A stretch of 10,822 nt of DNA from Candidatus Solibacter sp. (GCA_017883345.1 JADGNT010000085.1:1-10822); one strand, 5' to 3'; numbered from the stretch's first letter, positions 4,616-10,822 are shown. Numbers and translations are program-made. Notes: generated by a model not told the origin, from the letters alone.

Positions 4616-6790
4616 TTACTTCAACAGTTCGGGTGCGCAGCCGAGTTCTTGTATGGCGGTTCGCCGGATGGCGGCGGCATGTTCATGCTGCCAGGTGCGG
4701 AGATACGTTGCGGCGACGTTGCGCGATGCCGTACAGATGTCGCCGTGCACCAGCGGGCAATCCACGTTCAGGCCCGGCGTGCCGCCTTCACGGCTGACGG
4801 CGCAGCCCGAAGGGTCGATTTCCGAGTACAGCTCCACCAGTTTCGACGCGAGTTGCATGCGGCTCGAATCTACCGCCAGGGCTTCCACCAGCGCCATGGC
4901 GGCCTTTCGGGTCTCGCCGGCCGTGCGATACGCCGACGCCAGTTCTTCCAAAAGGTCGGGATCGGATTCCAACGCACGCCCGCGCTCGAACGCTTCCAGC
5001 GCGTGGCCCGGGTCTCCCAACTTCTGGTAGGTGCGGCCCATATGCAGGTAGAGCGCGCTCGGCACGAACGTGAGTCCCGGCTTACCCCGCTTGGCGTTCT
5101 CCGCGCGGTTCCTTTCATCCTGCGCGAGTTCGATCTTCTCACTCCGCAACAGGGCGTTCAAGGACTTGCCATACCAGTATTCGGAACCCGCCTCGGCGCG
5201 GCCGGCCGGGTTGGAGGATGCCAGCCGGATCCCGAGATTGCGGTAAAACACGCCTGCCTGTTGGTAAGCGATGCCGGTGTTCTGAAGGTCTGGCAGGTTG
5301 TCGAGAATGGCCAGCGCGCGGCCGACCTGGCCAATCGACCGGTCCCAATCCTGCTGGCTGATAAAGACCGTGTTGTTGGCCGCCGAGAGGTTCGTCTTGT
5401 AGCTGCCGGGGGCCGCTTCCACCGCGCTGCGCCAGAATCGTCCCTGATCCACCCAGTCGGCATTCCGACCGTACGTCCGCGCGGCGAATGCCAGCAGCAT
5501 GACGCCCATCGCCACGGGAACAGCGTTTCGGTATTCGCGGCCGCGCTCCGCCAGGCGCTGCGACAGCAAGTTCACGCCGTAGACCACCAACACCGCGAAT
5601 CCCACCGACGGAAGATACAGAAAGCGTTCCGCCATGATGCTGCCGATCCGAACGACCAGGTTCGAAGTCGGCGAGAGAGTGGCAAAGAAGAATGCGATGG
5701 CAAAGAACACTGGCTTGCGCCGCCGCCAGCAAACGATTGTCCCGGCCACCCCCGCCAGGCAAACCAGCAGGGAGAGGATGGCCTTGACGTCTTCCCAACT
5801 CGTCAACCCCCAGCCGAATAGCGGATTTTCGTTGTAGGAATAGTCGAACGATAGCCCGGCCGGCCACGCCAGCAACGCCAGGTAGCGGCCAATCACCTTG
5901 ACGGCGGTCATGCGCGCGGTCCAGAAATCGGCGCCCATCAGCGGGTTGTCGCCGAAGGGAAATGCGGTGGCTGCCACCCCGCCGAGCACTTGAGCCCGCA
6001 CGTACAGGAAGACCAGACAAGGGATAACCGCGGCGAAATAGCTCGGCAGGCGCGCCTTCCACGAGGCGGCTCGCCCGAAAGAGAGATCGTAGATCGCGAT
6101 GACGGCCACCACGACGACGGTGCTTTCCTTGGAAAAAATGCCGGCCGTCACCGCCAGCGCGATGGCGGCAAGCCAGGCCACTTTGCGTCCGCCCGAGGCG
6201 TCCAGGGCCTGGCGATGGGCAAGCAGAGCGGCCAGCACGCCAAACGCGCCCAACAGATCCGCCCGCCCCACAATATTGGTTACCGATTCGGTGAGCACGG
6301 GATGGATCCCCCAGATTGCGGCCAGCAGCAAGGCGGCCGGCAGTTGTTCGAGAATCAGCAGTCCCAACAGATAGACCAGTCCGATGTTCACCGCGTGCAA
6401 GGTGAAATTCAGCCAGTGATAGCCGGACGGATTTGCGCCATTCCCCAACACGGAGTAGTTGAACATGTAGGAGAACGTGGTCAGCGGGCGATACAGACCG
6501 GACATGCCCAACGGCCAGTACTCCCCGTTCAGAATGCGCTGCACGTGGTCGGATGTGACCGCGCGTAGGCGCGTATCTTTGAGAATGATCGGGTCATTAT
6601 CCAGCAGAAACGGCGCATCGAACGAATTCGAGTAGGCACAGAACGCGAAGCCGATGACCGCGGATACCAGCAGCGCGCGCCTCATCGCGGGTGATTTCAC
6701 GATTGGTACGGAAGCGGCTGTCTCCGGGAGACGGCGATTCTTCACGCGCTTGCTGCCGGATTTACCGGCGTGATCCGTATCGTGCTTCAC
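4616..6790 (-). CDS. TMTC-like membrane O-mannosyltransferase homologue with TPR repeats
   Basis: A 724-residue polytopic inner-membrane protein with a GT-C-type glycosyltransferase N-terminal half and a TPR C-terminal half, matching the architecture of the animal TMTC family (DUF1736 plus TPRs; TMTC proteins O-mannosylate cadherins in the ER). TMTC-like signatures appear in order: the acidic loop LLDNDPIIL (62-70; D64 and D66 as candidate catalytic residues), YRPLTTFSY (100-108), YHWLNFTLHAVN (124-135), IHPVLTESV and NIVGRADLL (162-180), FSKEST (219-224), a DUF1736-like segment (about 270-320) and ERFLYLPSVGF (388-398). About 10 membrane segments precede residue 440. Residues 450-650 are helical with TPR-like repeats (clear at 578-610 and 612-642), presumably periplasmic. 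The GTG start at 6790 gives a basic cytoplasmic N-tail; ATG M36 (6685) is the alternative. No Shine-Dalgarno sequence is evident at either. By analogy it may use a lipid-linked sugar to modify exported proteins; donor and acceptor are unknown. Confidence 0.82.
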   Translation of the reverse strand: MKHDTDHAGKSGSKRVKNRRLPETAASVPIVKSPAMRRALLVSAVIGFAFCAYSNSFDAPFLLDNDPIILKDTRLRAVTSDHVQRILNGEYWPLGMSGLYRPLTTFSYMFNYSVLGNGANPSGYHWLNFTLHAVNIGLVYLLGLLILEQLPAALLLAAIWGIHPVLTESVTNIVGRADLLGAFGVLAALLAHRQALDASGGRKVAWLAAIALAVTAGIFSKESTVVVVAVIAIYDLSFGRAASWKARLPSYFAAVIPCLVFLYVRAQVLGGVAATAFPFGDNPLMGADFWTARMTAVKVIGRYLALLAWPAGLSFDYSYNENPLFGWGLTSWEDVKAILSLLVCLAGVAGTIVCWRRRKPVFFAIAFFFATLSPTSNLVVRIGSIMAERFLYLPSVGFAVLVVYGVNLLSQRLAERGREYRNAVPVAMGVMLLAFAARTYGRNADWVDQGRFWRSAVEAAPGSYKTNLSAANNTVFISQQDWDRSIGQVGRALAILDNLPDLQNTGIAYQQAGVFYRNLGIRLASSNPAGRAEAGSEYWYGKSLNALLRSEKIELAQDERNRAENAKRGKPGLTFVPSALYLHMGRTYQKLGDPGHALEAFERGRALESDPDLLEELASAYRTAGETRKAAMALVEALAVDSSRMQLASKLVELYSEIDPSGCAVSREGGTPGLNVDCPLVHGDICTASRNVAATYLRTWQHEHAAAIRRTAIQELGCAPELLK

Positions 6791-6839
6791 CCATTAAACT
6801 TAGCATTGCAGCGGATTTTTCCCGCTCCAAGCGTCAAAA

Positions 6840-6975
6840 TGGAGGGCTGAACCGCAGACAGGCGCTCGCGGCGCCCGCCGCCGCGCCGCTGGCCGCGCAG
6901 CCATCCGGCGCCACGCCCTCGCTTGAATTCCGTACCGTTTTGTGCGGGAATGGAAGTTCACCAAGGAGCGAATCT
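6840..6975 (+). pseudogene. Tat-leader-like remnant in the fucosidase upstream region
   Basis: From about 6849 the frame of the downstream fucosidase reads LNRRQALAAPAAAPLAAQ, close to the Tat leaders that often open as (M)NRRxxLA in acidobacterial secreted proteins. It is followed by a mature-like stretch (PSGATPSLEF). The codon where Met would be expected is CTG, and a GGAGGG sits directly against it. The frame runs in phase into the fucosidase ATG at 6976, but a strong Shine-Dalgarno sequence and a separate Sec signal there argue that this part is not translated. It is either a decayed gene start or an ancestral N-terminus. The 185-base divergent region otherwise holds a small hairpin (AGCGG-CCGCT, about 6816-6832) and no convincing promoter. 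Confidence 0.35.
6963..6968 (+). promoter_or_regulatory. Shine-Dalgarno fixing the fucosidase start
   Basis: AAGGAG lies seven bases before the ATG at 6976. It decides the start, because the open frame extends in phase almost 300 bases further upstream, across the start of the divergent gene. Confidence 0.85.
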
Positions 6976-8355
6976 ATGAAGCGGGGAATTCTGAAGATTT
7001 TATCGTTAAACATTTGCCTCGTGCTGCTCTGCGCCGGCGCTGCCGTCGCGCAGCCCGGGGCCAAGCCGTTGCCTGCGCCCAAGTCGCAGGATGAGAAGAT
7101 GCAGTGGTTCCGCCAGGCCAAGTTCGGCCTCTTCATCCACTGGGGGCTCTATGCCATCCCGGCCGGAGAATGGAAGGGCCAGCCCATCGCCGGCATCGGC
7201 GAGTGGATCATGAACCGCGCCAAGATTCCGGTGAAGGAATACGAACAACTCGCCGGCCAGTTCAACCCCACGAAGTTCAACGCGGAAGAATGGGTGAAAA
7301 TGGCCGAGGACGCCGGCATGAAGTACATCGTGATCACCAGCAAGCATCACGACGGCTTCGCCATGTATGGCTCCCAGGCCAGCAAGTACAATATCGTGGA
7401 CGCCACGCCGTTCAAGCGCGATCCGCTGAAGGAACTTTCCGCCGCGTGCGCGCGCCACAACATCAAGTTCGGCTTCTACTACTCGCAATCGCAGGACTGG
7501 CACGAGCCGGCCGGCATGGGCAACACGTGGGACTTCGGCCCCGACGCTCAGAAAGACTCGATTTACGATTCGTATCTGCGCGGCAAGGCCGAGCCCCAGG
7601 TGAAGGAACTGCTCTCCGGCTACGGTCCCGTGGCCCTGATCTGGTTCGATACGGCGCGCATGATGACCGGCGATCGCGGCCCCCGCTTCATCGACATCAT
7701 GCACTCCATGCAACCTGCCGCCCTGATCGATGGCCGCCTCGGCGTCAAAGGCGACTACGTCTCCACCGGCGACAACCAGATTCCCAACCAGGTGCTCAAG
7801 GAAGATTGGGAAGTTCCTGCCACGCTCAACCATACCTGGGGCTTCAAGAAGGATGACACCGACTGGAAGACCACTGAGGACCTCACCTTCAAATTGGTGG
7901 ATATCGTCAGCAAGGGCGGCAACTATCTGCTGAACGTAGGCCCGACCTCCGAGGGCGTCATCCCACAAGCCAGCCAGGATAACCTGCGCGGCGTTGGCCG
8001 CTGGCTCAAGGTAAACGGCGAAGCCATCTACGGCGCCGGCCCCACCCCGTTCGGCCCGGAACTCGGTGAAGTCGACAACACCACGAAAGACAAGAAGGGT
8101 AACCCCGGTTTCAAGATCGCCAAGGACTGGCGCTGCACCACCAAGCCCGGCAAACTGTTCATTCACCTCTTCAAGTACCCAAACGGCGGGTTCGAACTGT
8201 CCAAGGTGGAGGGCAAGGTGAAGAAGGCGTACCTGCTGGCGGACGCCAAGCACGCGCTGAAGATGAAGCAGACGGGCGACAAGGTCAGCGTGACGCTGCC
8301 CGCCAAGGCGCCGGACGCGGTGGATTCCGTGCTGGTGTTGGAAACCGCGAAGTAA
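6976..8355 (+). CDS. Secreted alpha-L-fucosidase, glycoside hydrolase family 29
   Basis: A GH29 exo-alpha-L-fucosidase that should release terminal L-fucose from glycans by a retaining mechanism, exported by Sec. It has 459 residues: a signal peptide (1-25, cleavage at AVA-Q), a (beta/alpha)8 catalytic domain (about 36-350) and a C-terminal beta-sandwich (about 355-459). Family motifs are clear: WFRQAKFGLFIHWGLYAIPAGEW (44-66), TSKHHDGFAMY (121-131, sugar-binding histidines), FGFYYSQSQDW (165-175), ALIWFDTARM (220-229) with D225 as the expected nucleophile, and GGNYLLNVGPTSEGVIP (314-330). The acid/base residue varies in GH29; E279 in DWEVPATLNHTWG is a good candidate. It is divergent from the TMTC-like gene and ends at a long hairpin. 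Substrates may be plant, fungal or bacterial fucosylated polymers; the sequence does not say. Confidence 0.95.
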   Translation: MKRGILKILSLNICLVLLCAGAAVAQPGAKPLPAPKSQDEKMQWFRQAKFGLFIHWGLYAIPAGEWKGQPIAGIGEWIMNRAKIPVKEYEQLAGQFNPTKFNAEEWVKMAEDAGMKYIVITSKHHDGFAMYGSQASKYNIVDATPFKRDPLKELSAACARHNIKFGFYYSQSQDWHEPAGMGNTWDFGPDAQKDSIYDSYLRGKAEPQVKELLSGYGPVALIWFDTARMMTGDRGPRFIDIMHSMQPAALIDGRLGVKGDYVSTGDNQIPNQVLKEDWEVPATLNHTWGFKKDDTDWKTTEDLTFKLVDIVSKGGNYLLNVGPTSEGVIPQASQDNLRGVGRWLKVNGEAIYGAGPTPFGPELGEVDNTTKDKKGNPGFKIAKDWRCTTKPGKLFIHLFKYPNGGFELSKVEGKVKKAYLLADAKHALKMKQTGDKVSVTLPAKAPDAVDSVLVLETAK

Positions 8356-8360
8356 CCAAC

Positions 8361-8404
8361 CCACCGCGGGGCAGGCCATCGGCGCGATCGGCCTGCCCCG
8401 GTGG
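8361..8404. terminator. Strong bidirectional hairpin terminator
   Basis: GGGGCAGGCC (8368-8377) pairs perfectly with GGCCTGCCCC (8390-8399). The inner ATCG/CGAT pairs close a three-base loop with one bulged C, and CCACC/GGTGG (8361-8365, 8400-8404) extends the base beyond a two-base bulge. It begins five bases after the fucosidase stop and lies beyond the stop of the converging nuclease gene, so it can serve both. There is no U-run on either side, so it is either a non-canonical intrinsic terminator or a transcript-end stabiliser. Confidence 0.65.
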
Positions 8405-8457
8405 CGTTTGCCGAGGGGTAGCTGGTTTCTGTCGCGAAAATGGACGCCGATTTTGTA

Positions 8458-9165
8458 TCAGGCGTGGCCATCCGAGAAGAGAAATCGCACGCTGTATTTG
8501 CGAAGTATGAGACTCGGCACCATTCTGGCGGCTGCCTTCGCCTTGGCATCGAAACTTGAACCGACGAGGATTCCGCGCACTTTCCCGCTCTCTTCTTCGG
8601 CGGCTACATCGCCCATATAGCTCAAGATCTGCGCGACCGCCCGCTGCCCAGCGGGTCCTGTCTTGCGCTCAATGACGACGGTCGTACCCGAAGCATCGCG
8701 GGTTGTAACGTCGATGAAGCCCGCGTCTACGGAACGCTCGGCGCCATCGTCGATGATCGTCCGGCCCGTCTCAAGCTGCTCGATCTCAATTCTCAGCGCA
8801 GCCTGCATGTCGCGCTCCAGGCCGATCCGCTGGCCAACCTCTTCCTCGACCGCTGCGACAAGGTCGGCGCGAACCTCCTGCGTCTCAGGCGTGTCCACTG
8901 CGTCGCCAACGGCATCTCGGAATTTCCGGTACCTCTCGACTGCATTGCGGTAGGATGCCAGATTGTTGTAGATATCGCCGTCGAAGGGAATCTTGCTCGG
9001 ATTCGGGCGGTTATGCCGCTTGTCGTCGGTCGAGTAGCGTAGCGTATCGATGAGGCTTGCCATGCGGTCGCTGGCGTAGTGCTCATCAAGATTGCCGTGA
9101 TGCTCTTCGACGCGGGCGGCCCGGTACATTTGAGCGTTGATCGTGCCCGCATCGTACTTCTGCAA
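8458..9165 (-). CDS. NucS-like PD-(D/E)XK endonuclease-domain protein, 5' end disturbed
   Basis: A 235-residue protein read from TTG 9165. The C-terminal half (about 113-230) is a NucS/RecB-type restriction-endonuclease-fold domain: RIGLERDMQAAL (113-124), IDVTTRDASG with D152, VVIERKTG with E166 and K168, and QILSYM with Q179. The catalytic D-ExK-Q set is complete, so nuclease activity is plausible. The N-terminal half is helical and resembles the small region attached to this domain in related bacterial proteins (RVEEHHGNLDEHY, NPSKIPFDGDIYNNLASYR). The homologous-looking sequence continues in frame upstream (IKAGYRRWLE) without a start codon and meets a TGA at 9204-9202. TTG 9165 has no real Shine-Dalgarno sequence, so the annotated start is a fallback. 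No methylase or specificity partner is adjacent. A role in repair or phage defence is only inferred from the fold. Confidence 0.75.
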   Translation of the reverse strand: MQKYDAGTINAQMYRAARVEEHHGNLDEHYASDRMASLIDTLRYSTDDKRHNRPNPSKIPFDGDIYNNLASYRNAVERYRKFRDAVGDAVDTPETQEVRADLVAAVEEEVGQRIGLERDMQAALRIEIEQLETGRTIIDDGAERSVDAGFIDVTTRDASGTTVVIERKTGPAGQRAVAQILSYMGDVAAEEESGKVRGILVGSSFDAKAKAAARMVPSLILRKYSVRFLFSDGHA

Positions 9166-9223
9166 CTCCAGCCACCGGCGATAGCCTGCCTTAATCGGGA
9201 TTCAGTCCCTGCTTTCGATCCAT
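9166..9223 (-). other. Frameshifted 5' segment of the nuclease gene
   Basis: ATG 9223 opens a frame reading MDRKQGLNPD and stops at TAA 9193-9191. Loss of one C from the CCC run at 9199-9197 would join it to the nuclease frame, giving MDRKQGLNPIKAGYRRWLELQKY. The sequence IKAGYRRWLELQKY fits the expected N-terminus of the family better than a start at TTG 9165. This may be a true mutation, a sequencing error, or an unusual start such as ATT 9195. Confidence 0.45.
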
Positions 9224-9237
9224 ATTAACCCGAAATC

Positions 9238-9259
9238 GTGCCTACCTGGCGACAGGCAC
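9238..9259 (-). terminator. Hairpin downstream of the PH-domain gene
   Basis: GTGCCT (9238-9243) pairs with AGGCAC (9254-9259). On the minus strand it lies about 40 bases after the stop of the PH-like gene and is followed by GATTTCGGG, only a weak U-tract. A second hairpin, GCCACCCT/AGGGTGGC (9292-9299 and 9311-9318), overlaps the gene's last codons. Together they may end the flotillin-pspA-PH transcript before the nuclease gene. Confidence 0.35.
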
Positions 9260-9297
9260 CGTGCGCTCGGATGCACAAGGCGGAGCCTGATGCCACC

Positions 9298-9681
9298 CTA
9301 CCCGGCGACCAGGGTGGCGCCGCGGCGACGCAGGTGGGGGACGTGCGCGGCGACATCGGCGAAGAAGGCGCCTGGATCGTCCGGGGCCAGGAGGATTTCG
9401 GAATCGCGCCCGATGCGCACGGCGACGCGCTTGCCCAGCACCGGTCCGAGGGAACTCTCTCCGACGAAGGTGATGGCGGTGTAGGGGATGGCCCATCGGG
9501 TGAGCCCGGCGCGCACGCGCAATGAATCCGGCGCCGTGACATATTCCTGGGGGAGGGCGACCAGCAACAGGACCAGCAGCACCGGGCCGCCGATCCAGCG
9601 ATTACCACCTGCCGCCAGGACTCCGACCACGTACAGGATGGCGGCGAACAGCCACACTTCGACCTTTGATCTGTGCTTCAT
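9298..9681 (-). CDS. Small membrane protein with bacterial PH-like domain (YyaB/DUF1200 type)
   Basis: A 127-residue protein with a two-helix membrane hairpin (about 8-25 and 29-45) and a C-terminal soluble domain of about 80 residues. That domain has the pattern of YyaB-like bacterial PH domains: YVTAPDSLRVRAGLTRWAIPY (47-67), AITFVGESS (69-77), RVAVRIG (84-90) and ILLAPDDPGAFFADV (95-109). Such domains sit at the membrane; their ligand is unknown. It lies 40 bases downstream of pspA on the same strand, with a GC-rich hairpin in the gap, so it is read either through that hairpin or from its own promoter. No Shine-Dalgarno sequence precedes ATG 9681. Its position next to pspA and a flotillin suggests a part in membrane-stress physiology, which is inference. 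Confidence 0.7.
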   Translation of the reverse strand: MKHRSKVEVWLFAAILYVVGVLAAGGNRWIGGPVLLVLLLVALPQEYVTAPDSLRVRAGLTRWAIPYTAITFVGESSLGPVLGKRVAVRIGRDSEILLAPDDPGAFFADVAAHVPHLRRRGATLVAG

Positions 9682-9696
9682 ATGTTTGAAAGGGGA

Positions 9697-9717
9697 GGGC
9701 GGGGGAGAACCCCGCCC
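9697..9717 (-). terminator. GC-rich hairpin after pspA
   Basis: A perfect 8-base stem, GGGCGGGG/CCCCGCCC, with a five-base loop, begins four bases after the pspA stop codon. On the minus strand it is followed by TCCCCTTTC, a poor U-tract. It is a likely terminator or attenuator that lowers expression of the PH-like gene relative to pspA. Confidence 0.55.
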
Positions 9718-9721
9718 GATT

Positions 9722-10381
9722 CTACGCGTTGCGTTTGCTCTTGAGCTCGTTCAACAGGCGATCGATCTCTTCCTGCTTCTCCATCGCCGCGAACTTCGCG
9801 TTGACGTCATCGCCGACCAGCTCCGCGTGTGCCTGCGCGGTGGCTTCGTGACGGCGCACCTTGCTCTTCATGCGGTCGAAGGCCGCCGCATTTGCATTGT
9901 CACCGATGGCGCTACTTGCCTCCGTGGCCTTACCGAGGGCGCGGGCACGGCGGTGTTGGGCGATCAGCATGTCGCTCTTCGATTCCGCCTCCGCCATTTT
10001 CTGCTGCAAGCGGAGGAGCGCCGACTTCAGGTTGTCCACCTGCGCCTTCTGATCCTCCACCTGCTGCCGGAAACTGGCGGCGGTGGTTTTGTAGCTCATG
10101 CTGCGCTCCACGGCGGCGCGCGCCAGAGCCTCATCTTTCTTGTCGACGGCGAGTCCCGCGCGGTGCATCCACTGCCGCTCGTTCTCCTCCGCTTCCTGCA
10201 GTTTCTTCTCCAGGACATGCTGGTCGGCGATCGAAATCGCCACTTGGGTTTTGACTTGCATCAACTGATTCCGCATATCGAGAATCACCTGCTTGATCAT
10301 TTTTTCCGGGTCTTCCGCCTGATCCACAAGATCGTTCAGATTGGCCCGTACCAGTGTTGCTACCCGTTCCAAAAGTGCCAT
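9722..10381 (-). CDS. pspA: PspA/IM30 family membrane-stress protein
   Basis: A 219-residue protein of the PspA/Vipp1 (ESCRT-III-like) family, which coats and stabilises stressed inner membranes. E. coli PspA has 222 residues, so it is full length. The N-terminal amphipathic helix MALLERVATLVRANLNDLVD (1-20) and the following AEDPEKMIKQVILDM (22-36) match the family signature closely. Residues 25-185 are long coiled-coil helices rich in Q, E, K and A, followed by a short C-terminal helical segment (EEIDRLLNELKSK). AAGGAG (10394-10389) lies seven bases before the ATG. It follows the flotillin gene by 18 bases, so the two form an operon. No PspF/sigma-54 signals can be judged because the operon start lies outside the window. 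Confidence 0.93.
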   Translation of the reverse strand: MALLERVATLVRANLNDLVDQAEDPEKMIKQVILDMRNQLMQVKTQVAISIADQHVLEKKLQEAEENERQWMHRAGLAVDKKDEALARAAVERSMSYKTTAASFRQQVEDQKAQVDNLKSALLRLQQKMAEAESKSDMLIAQHRRARALGKATEASSAIGDNANAAAFDRMKSKVRRHEATAQAHAELVGDDVNAKFAAMEKQEEIDRLLNELKSKRNA

Positions 10382-10388
10382 TGTCTTG

Positions 10389-10394
10389 CTCCTT
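10389..10394 (-). promoter_or_regulatory. Shine-Dalgarno of pspA
   Basis: AAGGAG occupies the 18-base gap between the flotillin stop (10402-10400) and the pspA ATG (10381), seven bases from the start. It supports efficient re-initiation within one message. Confidence 0.8.
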
Positions 10395-10399
10395 GTTCC

Positions 10400-10822
10400 T
10401 TACTGCGTCCCGCCTGAGTTCTTCGCCTTGTCGTCCGCTTTGGGTGCTTTGTCGGCGATCGTCCGCACCTTGGCGAACAGCTCATTGAACGGCATGCCGG
10501 AGAGGGTTTCGAACAGGGCGGGGACCTGCGCCGCCATCTCCGTGATGTCGCCCGTAATTTTGTGCATACCCGCGGTTGGGCCGTTGCCGGTGGACACGAT
10601 GGTGATCTTGTCGACGTTGGCCAGGGGCGCGGCCAGGGCGCGGACAATCTCCGGCAGACCGGAGATCAACTTGTCGAGGATGGCCGCCTGGTTGAACTGC
10701 TGGTAGGCTTCGGCTTTGACGTTCATCGCCTTGGCTTCGGCTTCGCCCTTCTTGAAGATGATCTCGGCTTCCGCCTCGCCCTGCGCGCGGATGCTGGCGG
10801 CGCGGCCGTCGGCTTCCATGAT
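10400..10822 (-). CDS. Flotillin-like SPFH protein, C-terminal part (5' end outside window)
   Basis: The last 140 residues of a flotillin/SPFH-family membrane scaffold protein. Visible is the end of the alanine/glutamate-rich coiled-coil 'flotillin' region (ASIRAQGEAEAEIIFKKGEAEAKAMNVKAE, about 8-38, with repeated GEAEA). The conserved C-terminal segment follows: QFNQAAILDKLISGLPEIV (43-61), PLANVDKITIVSTG (66-79), then a helical tail. The frame is open past the window edge; the ATG at 10819 is internal. Flotillins form oligomers in membrane microdomains and are often encoded with an NfeD-type partner, which may lie upstream outside the window. Here the downstream partner is PspA. Confidence 0.9.
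   Translation of the reverse strand: MMEADGRAASIRAQGEAEAEIIFKKGEAEAKAMNVKAEAYQQFNQAAILDKLISGLPEIVRALAAPLANVDKITIVSTGNGPTAGMHKITGDITEMAAQVPALFETLSGMPFNELFAKVRTIADKAPKADDKAKNSGGTQ

Noticed and set aside
4596..4624. A possible internal promoter for the tlpA-like gene (TTGAAG, 17 bases, TATTAC)
   Set aside because: The spacing is right, but both boxes match only four of six bases, and the predicted transcription start would fall after the gene's Shine-Dalgarno sequence.
4403..5821. A 472-codon plus-strand frame across the tlpA-like and TMTC-like genes
   Set aside because: It crosses two genes that have strong motifs on the other strand, and its product is low-complexity Arg/Gly/Ala/His-rich sequence. 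It is a compositional artefact.
6784..6800. A TTTAAT -10-like box just before the GTG start of the TMTC-like gene
   Set aside because: It would place the transcript start inside the coding region from 6790 and there is no -35 partner. It would only work with the internal ATG at 6685, which lacks a ribosome binding site.
7006..8379. A 457-codon minus-strand open frame lying antisense to the whole fucosidase gene
   Set aside because: The plus frame encodes an unmistakable GH29 enzyme. The antisense frame is rich in G, A, R, V, H and D and has no recognisable motif. It stays open because of GC-rich third positions.

Overview
The window looks like chromosomal DNA of a GC-rich, free-living Gram-negative bacterium, most likely an acidobacterium of the Solibacter/Bryobacter type. 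That placement is an inference. It rests on the mix of secreted GH29 and sialidase-like enzymes, a PEP-CTERM protein, a TMTC-like TPR glycosyltransferase, a VapBC pair, Tat-leader remnants and uniformly GC-rich codons. No rRNA, tRNA, CRISPR array, insertion sequence or phage gene is visible.

Layout. Positions 1-1537 (minus strand) hold a compact operon: a FitA/VapB-like antitoxin, a PIN-domain VapC toxin, and an inositol-monophosphatase-family enzyme that runs off the left edge. Positions 1619-2488 (minus) encode a DUF3494 ice-binding-family protein with a Sec signal and a C-terminal PEP-CTERM sorting signal. A 383-base divergent intergenic region follows. It contains a tandem operator-like repeat and the remnant of a Tat signal peptide. 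Positions 2872-4035 (plus) encode a secreted sialidase-like beta-propeller protein. It converges, with one base between the stop codons, on a two-gene minus-strand operon: a TMTC-like membrane O-mannosyltransferase homologue (4616-6790) and a TlpA/thioredoxin-like periplasmic protein (4037-4582). After a second divergent region, which carries another Tat-leader-like remnant, positions 6976-8355 (plus) encode a secreted GH29 alpha-L-fucosidase that ends at a very strong hairpin. Beyond the hairpin, on the minus strand, are a NucS-like PD-(D/E)XK nuclease with a disturbed 5' end, a small PH-domain membrane protein, a PspA/IM30 protein and the C-terminal end of a flotillin.

How the genes fit together. 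Three themes can be read from the order. (1) Envelope glycans: two secreted glycosidase-type proteins flank a membrane glycosyltransferase homologue that is co-transcribed with a thiol-disulphide protein. (2) Membrane integrity: flotillin, PspA and a PH-like membrane protein form one transcriptional block. (3) DNA-level selfishness or defence: VapBC and a lone NucS-like nuclease. No complete new multigene system can be demonstrated from sequence alone. The most unusual points are the bacterial TMTC homologue paired with a thioredoxin-like protein, the interrupted start of the nuclease gene, and the two ghost Tat signal peptides upstream of Sec-exported enzymes.
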